The notes below the pieces were generated by a model. It searched no databases. It worked only from the letters and a program-made list of their open reading frames with translations, and was not told the DNA's origin. A program made the translations under genes and the position numbers. From positions 20,430 to 35,278 of the forward strand of contig DFDG01000047.1 of NCBI GenBank assembly GCA_002367815.1: a stretch of 14,849 bases of DNA. Direction: 5' to 3'. This document shows, piece by piece, positions 8,721 through 14,849 of this stretch; position 1 is the first letter of the stretch, and each line of letters starts with the position of its first letter. Source of the stretch: Opitutaceae bacterium UBA3033 (GTDB lineage: Bacteria; Verrucomicrobiota; Verrucomicrobiia; Opitutales; Opitutaceae).

Positions 8721-8745
8721 AAGTGTCACGTATTACGTGACACTT
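8721..8745. promoter_or_regulatory. Perfect 12-bp-arm palindrome upstream of the Rsm22-like gene
   Basis: AAGTGTCACGTA (8721-8732) pairs perfectly with TACGTGACACTT (8734-8745) around a single central base. It lies in the 52-bp gap between two minus-strand methyltransferase genes and ends 11 bp before the ATG at 8710. No T-run follows on either strand, which speaks against a standard intrinsic terminator. A dimeric-repressor operator or an mRNA hairpin over the ribosome-binding region are both possible; the function is inferred only from symmetry and position. Confidence 0.55.
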
Positions 8746-8762
8746 TGGTTTGCGAGGCATGT

Positions 8763-9938
8763 TCATGATTGGAAGGGGAAATTCAGGTGTGTGGCAAACT
8801 GATGTTGTTGAATGCCATAAAAGTTGGCGAATTTGCGAATCCGGGAGGCGACCTTTTCATCTCCCGGAGCATGGGATCTGCAACCTGCAATCATGAGATT
8901 TTTAGCGGTATGTTCAGTAGAGATGAACTCAAACACTTTGGTGCGATATCCTGCCCAAGTGAGGAGTTGGGCGCGTAAAGCGTCAGTGACGAATTCCGCC
9001 TGACGTTCTTGGAATATACCATGCTCCAAGGCATCGGTCAGAACCGGCGGGGCGGTCAACTGGCGCCGCAGCTCTTGCTGGCAGCAGGGCGAAACAATGA
9101 CCAAAGTGGACTGAGCTGCGATACCTTGGGCGAGAGCATCGTCAGTGGCGGTGTCACAAGCATGTAGGGCAATCAGAATATCGGGTGGTGCGATCTGCTG
9201 TTCACCAATATCTCCGACTTTGAACCTCAGATTGGTGAAGCCGCAATCGGCGGCGACGCGATTGCATAGGTCAACCATATCGGCTCGACGTTCTATCCCG
9301 GTCACTTGTGCGCTCTCGCCGAATAATGTCGCCACGGCAAAAGTAAGGTAACCCTTGCCGCAACCCATGTCGGCAATTTGTAACTGCCGGTCGGTCGGAA
9401 GGGTGGTCTCGGCGGCGAGATGACTGATGAGTTCGGCGAATTTTTGGATCTGCTTGAACTTTGCCGACATCCCCTCGCGTGGTTGTCCCCGATCATTGGT
9501 CACTCCCAGTGCACGAAGCCATGGGGCGTTGACGGGAATCATGTATTGGCGAGACTTGTCATGCTCACTTGCACCGGATGGTTTGGTCGATGAAGTGACT
9601 CTCTTGATGTGCAGTTTCGTCGTGCCCTCGGCCTTACCCTCCAATTGCGCTTGTTGGCTGATGGTGAAAAGATGGGCATCAAGAAACTGAGTGCCGATAA
9701 GGTTTTGGATCTCGGTCAGCGCAGCTTTCGGGACATGGTTTTTCGTAATATCGCGAGTTACATGCCGATAAAGAAAGCTAAGGTGTGGCCCACTTTTCAG
9801 GGTGACTGGACGAACATAGATATTCTTCAGCGTGGCATCAGGACCGCAGGGTTTGCCGAGGGTTAGTTTCTCAAAAGCAGCATCGTCCACCGATTGGCGT
9901 AGGAGGGAGAGGAATTTGTCCCGGTTGTTATCGGCCAT
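8763..9938 (-). CDS. Methyltransf_32-type SAM-dependent methyltransferase
   Basis: A 391-residue protein with a class I methyltransferase domain in its second half: IADMGCGKGYLTFA (188-201) for SAM binding, then ALHACDTATDDAL (257-269) and VSPCCQ (282-287). The HACD..TD and PCC signatures point to the Methyltransf_32 family (METTL25/RRNAD1-like), which has bacterial members without a firmly known substrate. The N-terminal ~180 residues are a family extension with GPHLSFLYRHVTRDITKNH (50-68); the stretch around 95-130 is Lys/Ser/Thr-rich. The C-terminus has STEHTAKNLMIAG (340-352), common in this family. It starts 9 bp after the substrate-binding-protein stop, so it is probably cotranscribed with the transporter genes. 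An RNA substrate is plausible but not shown. Confidence 0.85.
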   Translation of the reverse strand: MADNNRDKFLSLLRQSVDDAAFEKLTLGKPCGPDATLKNIYVRPVTLKSGPHLSFLYRHVTRDITKNHVPKAALTEIQNLIGTQFLDAHLFTISQQAQLEGKAEGTTKLHIKRVTSSTKPSGASEHDKSRQYMIPVNAPWLRALGVTNDRGQPREGMSAKFKQIQKFAELISHLAAETTLPTDRQLQIADMGCGKGYLTFAVATLFGESAQVTGIERRADMVDLCNRVAADCGFTNLRFKVGDIGEQQIAPPDILIALHACDTATDDALAQGIAAQSTLVIVSPCCQQELRRQLTAPPVLTDALEHGIFQERQAEFVTDALRAQLLTWAGYRTKVFEFISTEHTAKNLMIAGCRSHAPGDEKVASRIRKFANFYGIQQHQFATHLNFPFQS

Positions 9939-9947
9939 GGCGTTTGA

Positions 9948-10916
9948 TCACGGCAGGAACTCGGTCGTCATCGCTTTCTCGACGGTGACTTTACCTTTTT
10001 TCAGGATGGCCAATTCTTCGAGTTGATCGATCTGGCGGGCATAGCGCGCAGGATCAAGGCGACCAATGTTCTCGGGACCGGCATCAGCGTCACGGCCGAT
10101 GACGAGTTTGCCATCGATGATCAACTGGCGGGAGGCCATCATGAATTCGTCGGTGTTGTTGGCGTTGGCTTCTTTCATGGCGGCATGAGCCAAGGTCGGA
10201 TCGCCCTCCAAATAATCACGCCATCCCTTGATGTATGCGCGCAGAAATGCTTTGAGCTCAATCGGATGTTCGCGGGCAAATCGTCGGTTGGTAATGAGCA
10301 CTGCATAGGCCCGAAAATCAGCATCCCACGTGGCAAGAAAGCGCGGTTCTTTGCCTCCTGCTTTTACGATATGGTAGGGTTCTGCAATATAGTAACCCTG
10401 TTGAATGATCTCATTGCCGGTAAGAAAACCGGTAATCGCATAGTTGGTGGGCACGGTGTTGAAATTGAGCCCCATTTTCTCGCGCAAATAGACCAGAAAC
10501 GCCCATTCAGGACGTGCCACGATGGTTCTGCCTTCAAGGTCGGCAAAGGTGCGCACGGGGCTATCCGCATTCACCAAGAGACCGGAGGGGTCATCTTGAA
10601 ATACCGCTCCGATTTGCACCACGGGCAATCCCTCGGCCTGTTGTAGCAAAGTATTGGTGCTGTCAGCTTGCCCGATGTCAGCCTGACCGGTGGCTATCTT
10701 TGGCATGACAAAGGCATTCGGACCTCCTGGGATTAGCGTGACCTCAAGTCCTTCTGCGGCAAAGAAACCATTCGTCTGAGCTTGATAAAATCCGCCGTGC
10801 TCAGGCTCCGCGACCCAGTCAAGTTGCACCGTGATCTTGAATGGCTCGGCCGCAAAACATTGGGCAGTAAGCCAGGTAAAAATTATGATGGTTAATCGTA
10901 GTTTGTGCATAAGCAT
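9948..10916 (-). CDS. ABC transporter substrate-binding protein, SsuA/THI5/NMT1-like
   Basis: A periplasmic binding protein of about 322 residues. I chose ATG at 10916, which overlaps the permease stop (TAATG); ATG at 10910 is equally possible, and the longer frame from 10949 has a less plausible N-terminus. A signal peptide follows (MHKLRLTIIIFTWLTAQCFA, cleavage before AEP). The mature protein opens with ITVQLDWVAEPEHGGFYQA and continues NGFFAAEGLEVTLIPGGPN, the classic pattern of the NMT1/THI5-like family that binds pyrimidines, riboflavin, sulfonates, taurine or nitrate. YYIAEPYHIVKAGGKEPRFL is the inter-domain stretch. Pyrimidine (HMP-like) or flavin precursors are reasonable candidates given the GGFYQA motif, but the ligand cannot be settled from the sequence. 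I see no TPP or FMN riboswitch upstream. Confidence 0.88.
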   Translation of the reverse strand: MLMHKLRLTIIIFTWLTAQCFAAEPFKITVQLDWVAEPEHGGFYQAQTNGFFAAEGLEVTLIPGGPNAFVMPKIATGQADIGQADSTNTLLQQAEGLPVVQIGAVFQDDPSGLLVNADSPVRTFADLEGRTIVARPEWAFLVYLREKMGLNFNTVPTNYAITGFLTGNEIIQQGYYIAEPYHIVKAGGKEPRFLATWDADFRAYAVLITNRRFAREHPIELKAFLRAYIKGWRDYLEGDPTLAHAAMKEANANNTDEFMMASRQLIIDGKLVIGRDADAGPENIGRLDPARYARQIDQLEELAILKKGKVTVEKAMTTEFLP

Positions 10917-11707
10917 TAGTGATCGGAGCGTTGATAGGAATCGTGCCACTTATGGAGGAAAAGCCAACTGAGCGCCAACACGCCCGAAACAAAGACAAAG
11001 CCCAAAATGCAGGTAACTGCGGCGGTGGCAAATAAGGCGGGATATTTGGCTTGGCTGCTGTAGATGATGGCTTGAAAGCCGAGACCACCGCCATTTCCGG
11101 CGGAGCTACCTGCAGTGTAGTCACCGACCAAGGCTCCGATGGGGGCGAGCACGGCAGCAATGCGAAGGCCGGTGAAGAAGTAGGGTAGTGCGGCTGGAAT
11201 ACGCAGGCGAAAAATCTCCTGCCATTTTGACGCCTGATACATTTTGAACAGTTCCACCAGATTTCGATCAGTGGAAATAAGCCCTTGGGTGGTATTTACG
11301 ACTAGTGGAAAGAAACAGATCAGAAAAGTGATAACCACCACGCTTTTCAGACCGGGCCCCACCCAAAGGATAAGGATTGGCGCAAAGATGATAATGGGAG
11401 TCATCTGCAGAATCATCAGGTAGGGATACAGACTGACGCGCACGAGAGAGGACAGAGACATCAACAGGGCAAAAGTGAAACTGACAACAATCGCCAACCC
11501 GAATCCGTAAAGCGCACCCTGGGTGGTGTTGAAAATGGCTCGGCTAAGAATAGAAGAATTGTCGCGTAATGCGCTCACAATTTCGTCCGGTGTGGGCAGG
11601 AGAAATTTATAATCCTCCGAAAGCCCATGGCGAATCCCATACCAGACGACGATCATCAGTGCGCCAGTTGCGACGGGAAGCAGAATGTTGAGCAAATGTC
11701 GTTTCAT
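10916..11707 (-). CDS. ABC transporter permease, SsuC/TauC-like
   Basis: A 263-residue inner-membrane permease with about six hydrophobic segments: near 8-24, 61-84, 96-117, 121-140, 181-197 and 226-250. The cytoplasmic EAA-type coupling loop reads FKMYQASKWQEIFRLRIPAA (154-173), with the family's usual region following (LPYFFTGLRIA...GALVGDYTA). This is the BPD_transp_1 fold of the sulfonate/taurine/thiamine-precursor importers, and it pairs with the binding protein directly downstream. Its start overlaps the upstream ATPase stop by 4 bp (ATGA) and its stop overlaps the binding-protein ATG, so the three genes are translationally coupled. Confidence 0.92.
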   Translation of the reverse strand: MKRHLLNILLPVATGALMIVVWYGIRHGLSEDYKFLLPTPDEIVSALRDNSSILSRAIFNTTQGALYGFGLAIVVSFTFALLMSLSSLVRVSLYPYLMILQMTPIIIFAPILILWVGPGLKSVVVITFLICFFPLVVNTTQGLISTDRNLVELFKMYQASKWQEIFRLRIPAALPYFFTGLRIAAVLAPIGALVGDYTAGSSAGNGGGLGFQAIIYSSQAKYPALFATAAVTCILGFVFVSGVLALSWLFLHKWHDSYQRSDH

Positions 11708-12537
11708 ACTCGGGATTCCTCTACGGAACGCAACAGACGAGATACTTCTGCCACCAGATCCTGATAAGGACCTGAGAGCCGGGTTTCGTTGGTGCGATGG
11801 CCGGGGAAGTCGACGATGACCTCGTGTGCGATTCTCCCGGGATTAGCGCTCATGATCAAAATGCGATGGGAAAGAAACACCGCCTCCATCACTGAATGGG
11901 TCACAAAGAAGGCGGTCCACTCCTGTTGTTCACGGATGGAGAGCAATTCTTCATTGAGATGTTCGCGCGTCATTTCATCGAGCGCTCCGAATGGCTCATC
12001 GAGCAGGAGTATTTTGGGGTTTAATGTCAGGGCGCGGGCGATGGATACTCGCATTTTCTGGCCGCCCGAAAGTTGACGAGGAAACGCGGATCCGCGGTCC
12101 GCCAGTTTAACCAATTCGAGGGCTTTATCTCGTGCTTTTACGCGGTCGTTTAATGAGAGATGGCGCAACTTTTGGGGCAGCTCGACATTGGCTGCGACGT
12201 TGAGCCACGGCAGTAGGGTGGGTTCTTGAAAAACAAAGGCGATCTCGGTGGCTTCATCGGATGGGGCACATCCGGCAATTGAGATCTGGCCGTTGGTGAT
12301 GGGACTGAGTCCCGCAATGAGTCGAAGTAGGGTTGATTTGCCGCAGCCACTTGGCCCAATAAATGCGGTGACCCGACCCTTAGGAATGTCCATACTGACA
12401 TCCTTCAGCGCCTTTGTATCACCGTAGTAAAGATCGACATCTCTCACCACGATGGCAGGGGTCTCATCAGCAAGCCTCAAAGGTCTCGATTCGTTGGAGT
12501 TCATCTCAGAAATGGGAGATTTCATTTGAACAGACAT
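11704..12537 (-). CDS. ABC ATPase, PstB-like N-terminus joined to SsuB/TauB-like body
   Basis: A 277-residue nucleotide-binding protein with Walker A GPSGCGKST (61-69), Q-loop Gln near 104, signature LSGGQ (156-160), Walker B ILLLDEP (176-182) and H-loop His 214, so the ATPase core looks complete. The ancestry is mixed. Residues ~25-72 (TPAIVVRDVDLYYGDTKALK, then IPKGRVTAFIGPSGCGKSTL) read as gammaproteobacterial PstB, which would go on with CFNRMND. Here the text goes on LIAGLSPITNGQISIAG and ends like SsuB/TauB (FVFQEPTLLPWLNVAANVEL, EPFGALDEMTR, MSANPGRIAHEV). The switch falls at about 12322-12366. Upstream is pstA (TAATG overlap); downstream is the SsuC-type permease. The open frame is intact, but the gene is probably a join of two separate genes, either an assembly chimera or recombination at the P-loop. 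Confidence 0.8.
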   Translation of the reverse strand: MSVQMKSPISEMNSNESRPLRLADETPAIVVRDVDLYYGDTKALKDVSMDIPKGRVTAFIGPSGCGKSTLLRLIAGLSPITNGQISIAGCAPSDEATEIAFVFQEPTLLPWLNVAANVELPQKLRHLSLNDRVKARDKALELVKLADRGSAFPRQLSGGQKMRVSIARALTLNPKILLLDEPFGALDEMTREHLNEELLSIREQQEWTAFFVTHSVMEAVFLSHRILIMSANPGRIAHEVIVDFPGHRTNETRLSGPYQDLVAEVSRLLRSVEESRV

Positions 12538-14189
12538 TAGTTGCCCTCCAGGCCTTTGTATTTCTCACGAAGACGGTTACGAATTTGAATAGCGGCAAGG
12601 TTCAACAGCATGATGACTAAGACCAGCAGTAAGGTTGTGGCATAGACCATGGGTCGGGCGGCTTCAACATTAGGGCTCTGAAAGCCGACGTCATAAATAT
12701 GAAAGCCAAGGTGCATGAACTTACGCTCGAGATGCAAGAACGGGGGGAACGTGTCAAGTGGAAGGCTCGGTGCAAGCTTCACCACACCCACCAGCATAAG
12801 TGGGGCGACTTCTCCGGCAGCACGGGCAATGGCAAGAATTAAGCCTGTCATCATGGCCGGGCTTGCCAAGGGCAGAACCGTGCGAACAAGGGTTTCAGCC
12901 TTGGTTGCGCCCAGGGCAAGACTGCCTTCCCGGATAGACCTTGGCACACGCGACAAGCCCTCTTCCGTAGCCACGATAACCACTGGAAGCGTTAGCAAAG
13001 CGAGCGTTAAAGAGGCCCAGAAAATGCCGGGACTTCCAAAGGTGGGGGCTGGGAAGGCCTCCGCGTAGAACCACTTATCAACATTGTGCCCGACGAAGTA
13101 GACGAAAAAACCAAGGCCAAACACGCCGTAGACAATGGAGGGCACGCCTGCAAGATTATTAACGGAAATGCGTATTACCCTAAGCAGGGGACCATTCTTG
13201 GCATACTCCCGCATATAAATTGCCGCCACGATTCCAAGTGGCGTGACAATAATGGCCATCAGAATCACCATCATGACCGTGCCAAAGATGGCTGGGAAAA
13301 TACCACCCTCGGTATTCGCCTCGCGAGGGTCATCAAAGATGAAAAGGTAGAACTTGTGGAAGTAAAACCCTACCTTGCCAAAGAATGACATGTCATTGGG
13401 AAGGTAGAGTTCGGCGACATTCTTTAAGGGAATTTCAACAACCTTTCCCGTGCTTTCACGAATAACAAGCGAGTCACGGGCAATATCTTTTTTCAGTGTG
13501 TCGAGTGACGCACGTATCTCATCGAAGGTTACCTGGTAGCCCGCGCGCTCTTTGTTAATGCGCTCCTGAGCTTCGGGCGTTAGACGTTGAGCGAGCCTGA
13601 GGCGATTTTCCTCAAGTCGAAGCTCTTCAATGTGGTAGTTGATACGACCGACATCGTATTTCTCGATGCTGAGGATCTGGCGGAAAAGACCCTGGGCCCT
13701 CTCCGCGCGGGACTCTGCCTCTGTCCACGCCTTATCGCCCTCGGCAATCGTCTGGCCACCCTCTTTGACAGCCAAAAGATAACCGTAAAAATTACCGTAC
13801 TCATGCCTCTCAATAGTCACGATGCCCTTGGGCAGCGTGTCCTTCGAGACCAAGGGGTCTGGAACCCATTTGAAGTCAAACCCAAGGGTATCCCGGTTAC
13901 CGATCTTATAAAGAGACCGGCTCACCGTCGGCTCCATGGTCTCAAGTTTTACCCCAGTGTCACGCAACCGAATAACAGAGACTTCCTCCTGCTCGACCTT
14001 CTCACCAATAAGTGTTGTCTGGGTGCCGTTGTCGTTCCATTGAATTTCATGGACAACGGCGGGCCAAAAGTGGCCAAGCCCGCGCGCTGCAGTCAGAGCC
14101 AGAACACCGTAAACCATCACCATCGCAAGCGCAGACATGCCTGCCGTGATCCATATAAAGGGGGTGCCTGTCTTAAACCATTGGTTCAT
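12537..14189 (-). CDS. pstA: Phosphate ABC transporter permease PstA
   Basis: The 550-residue product is the long form of PstA typical of many marine Gammaproteobacteria. It has one N-terminal membrane helix (about 11-33), then a large extracytoplasmic region (about 40-290) that includes a charged, probably coiled-coil stretch (about 155-240), and then the permease core with helices near 298-325, 345-368, 388-408, 442-462 and 514-535. Landmarks are NNLAGVPSIVYGVFGLGFFV (344-363), RSIREGSLALGATKAETL (417-434), ARAAGEVAPLM (455-465) and the C-terminal RNRLREKYKGLEGN. With PstC it forms the inner-membrane channel for high-affinity phosphate import. It starts 21 bp after the pstC stop and its TAA overlaps the next ATG. 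The expected partner pstB is present only as the N-terminal part of the following hybrid gene, and phoU is absent. Confidence 0.95.
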   Translation of the reverse strand: MNQWFKTGTPFIWITAGMSALAMVMVYGVLALTAARGLGHFWPAVVHEIQWNDNGTQTTLIGEKVEQEEVSVIRLRDTGVKLETMEPTVSRSLYKIGNRDTLGFDFKWVPDPLVSKDTLPKGIVTIERHEYGNFYGYLLAVKEGGQTIAEGDKAWTEAESRAERAQGLFRQILSIEKYDVGRINYHIEELRLEENRLRLAQRLTPEAQERINKERAGYQVTFDEIRASLDTLKKDIARDSLVIRESTGKVVEIPLKNVAELYLPNDMSFFGKVGFYFHKFYLFIFDDPREANTEGGIFPAIFGTVMMVILMAIIVTPLGIVAAIYMREYAKNGPLLRVIRISVNNLAGVPSIVYGVFGLGFFVYFVGHNVDKWFYAEAFPAPTFGSPGIFWASLTLALLTLPVVIVATEEGLSRVPRSIREGSLALGATKAETLVRTVLPLASPAMMTGLILAIARAAGEVAPLMLVGVVKLAPSLPLDTFPPFLHLERKFMHLGFHIYDVGFQSPNVEAARPMVYATTLLLVLVIMLLNLAAIQIRNRLREKYKGLEGN

Positions 14190-14210
14190 AGTGAATTATC
14201 CCGAGCAGGT

Positions 14211-14849
14211 TTACAGCGAACTGTATCGTTCGCGAAGCCTTTGGCGAACGATCTCGGCCAAAGTATTCACAAAGAAGGTAAACACGAAGAGCACCAGGGC
14301 CGACATAAACAAGAGCCTGTAGTGCGTGGTTCCCACTGCGGCCTCGGGCATCTCCACGCCGATGTTGGCAGACAGAGTTCTAAAGCCCTGGAAGATACTC
14401 ATATCCATCACCGCGGTGTTCCCCGTGGCCATAAGTACGATCATGGTTTCGCCAACAGCCCGGCCCAGGCCAATCATGATCGCCGAGAAGATGCCAGGGC
14501 TTGCAGTGAGCAGGACAACCCGGGTGAGCGTCTGCCAGGGGGTTGCGCCCAAGGCCAGCGAACCACTTGTGAGGTGCTTAGGCACTGAAAAAATGGCGTC
14601 TTCAGCAATGGAGTAGATGGTAGGCGTTACAGCAAACCCCATGGCGATTCCAACCACCAGGGAGTTTCTTTGCTCGTACTTAATGCCAAGCTCGGAACTA
14701 AGGAAATGCGGGAGGTCGCCGTCAAAGAAAATAGCCTCAATGGGCCCGCCAATTAGGAAAGAAAACCAGATCGCAAAAATACATACGGGTACCAGAAGCA
14801 AGGTTTCCCAGCCCGGAGGGACCTTAACTGTAATGGACTCCGGAACATA
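14211..14849 (-). CDS. pstC: Phosphate ABC transporter permease PstC, 5'-truncated
   Basis: The frame is open to the right edge of the window, so only the C-terminal 212 residues are present. The stretch begins YVPESITVKVPPGWETLLL. Diagnostic parts are PIEAIFFDGDLPHFLSSELG, RNSLVVGIAMGFAVTPTIYS, VPKHLTSGSLALGATPWQTL (the cytoplasmic EAA-type coupling loop), GLGRAVGETMIVLMATGNTA and the C-terminal LAEIVRQRLRERYSSL. It is the PstA partner in phosphate import. As with pstA, the sequence style is gammaproteobacterial. No phosphate-binding protein gene (pstS) is visible; it would lie beyond the right edge. No Pho box can be assessed because the promoter is outside the window. Confidence 0.94.
   Translation of the reverse strand, partial: YVPESITVKVPPGWETLLLVPVCIFAIWFSFLIGGPIEAIFFDGDLPHFLSSELGIKYEQRNSLVVGIAMGFAVTPTIYSIAEDAIFSVPKHLTSGSLALGATPWQTLTRVVLLTASPGIFSAIMIGLGRAVGETMIVLMATGNTAVMDMSIFQGFRTLSANIGVEMPEAAVGTTHYRLLFMSALVLFVFTFFVNTLAEIVRQRLRERYSSL

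Noticed and set aside
8721..8745. Intrinsic terminator after the Methyltransf_32 gene
   Set aside because: There is no T-run after the palindrome on either strand and the loop would be very short, so an operator or mRNA hairpin fits better.
10023..10646. Plus-strand open frame of 207 codons
   Set aside because: It is antisense to the substrate-binding-protein gene, has no family features, and its product is not protein-like.
13587..14588. Long plus-strand open frame (333 codons)
   Set aside because: It lies antisense to the well-supported pstA and pstC genes and its translation shows no recognisable domain; it is a shadow of their codon pattern.
9948..14849. A novel combined phosphate/sulfonate-type import operon (pstCA plus SsuBCA-like genes)
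   Set aside because: The ATPase between the two halves changes identity inside its Walker A motif, so a misjoin explains the arrangement better than a new system.

Overview
The window is a gene-dense bacterial segment with no rRNA, tRNA, CRISPR array or insertion sequence that I can see. Most of it (about 1-12320) looks like one genome, probably a Verrucomicrobiota-like bacterium. This is a judgement from protein flavour: an Mpl ligase, a BNR-repeat sialidase-like protein, a bacterial Rsm22-type methyltransferase and a tiny Lys/Arg-rich protein. It is not a computed placement.

Layout from left to right: the 3' part of priA (replication restart helicase, + strand) converges on a four-Asp-box sialidase-like gene (- strand). 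mpl (murein peptide recycling, + strand) is divergent from the sialidase gene and converges on a long run of minus-strand genes. In transcription order, from the right end, that run is pstC (partial), pstA, an ABC ATPase, an SsuC/TauC-type permease, an SsuA/THI5-type substrate-binding protein, a Methyltransf_32 protein, an Rsm22-like methyltransferase, an M61 peptidase with a PDZ domain, a 36-residue basic protein, and a frameshifted NlpC/P60-like gene.

The most striking feature is the ABC ATPase at 11704-12537. Its first ~72 residues read as PstB of gammaproteobacterial type, and the rest reads as an SsuB/TauB-type ATPase. The identity changes inside or just after the Walker A motif (about 12322-12366). 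Everything to the right (pstA, pstC) is gammaproteobacterial in style, and everything to the left belongs to a different transporter and probably a different genome. The simplest reading is a chimeric join, by assembly or recombination, at the conserved P-loop DNA. The apparent pst-ssu operon should not be taken as a natural unit without read support.

Other points of note are a one-base frameshift in the NlpC/P60-like gene near 5130-5150, a perfect 12-bp-arm palindrome at 8721-8745 just upstream of the Rsm22-like gene, and a conserved-looking four-cysteine set in the Rsm22 homologue that could hold an Fe-S cluster.
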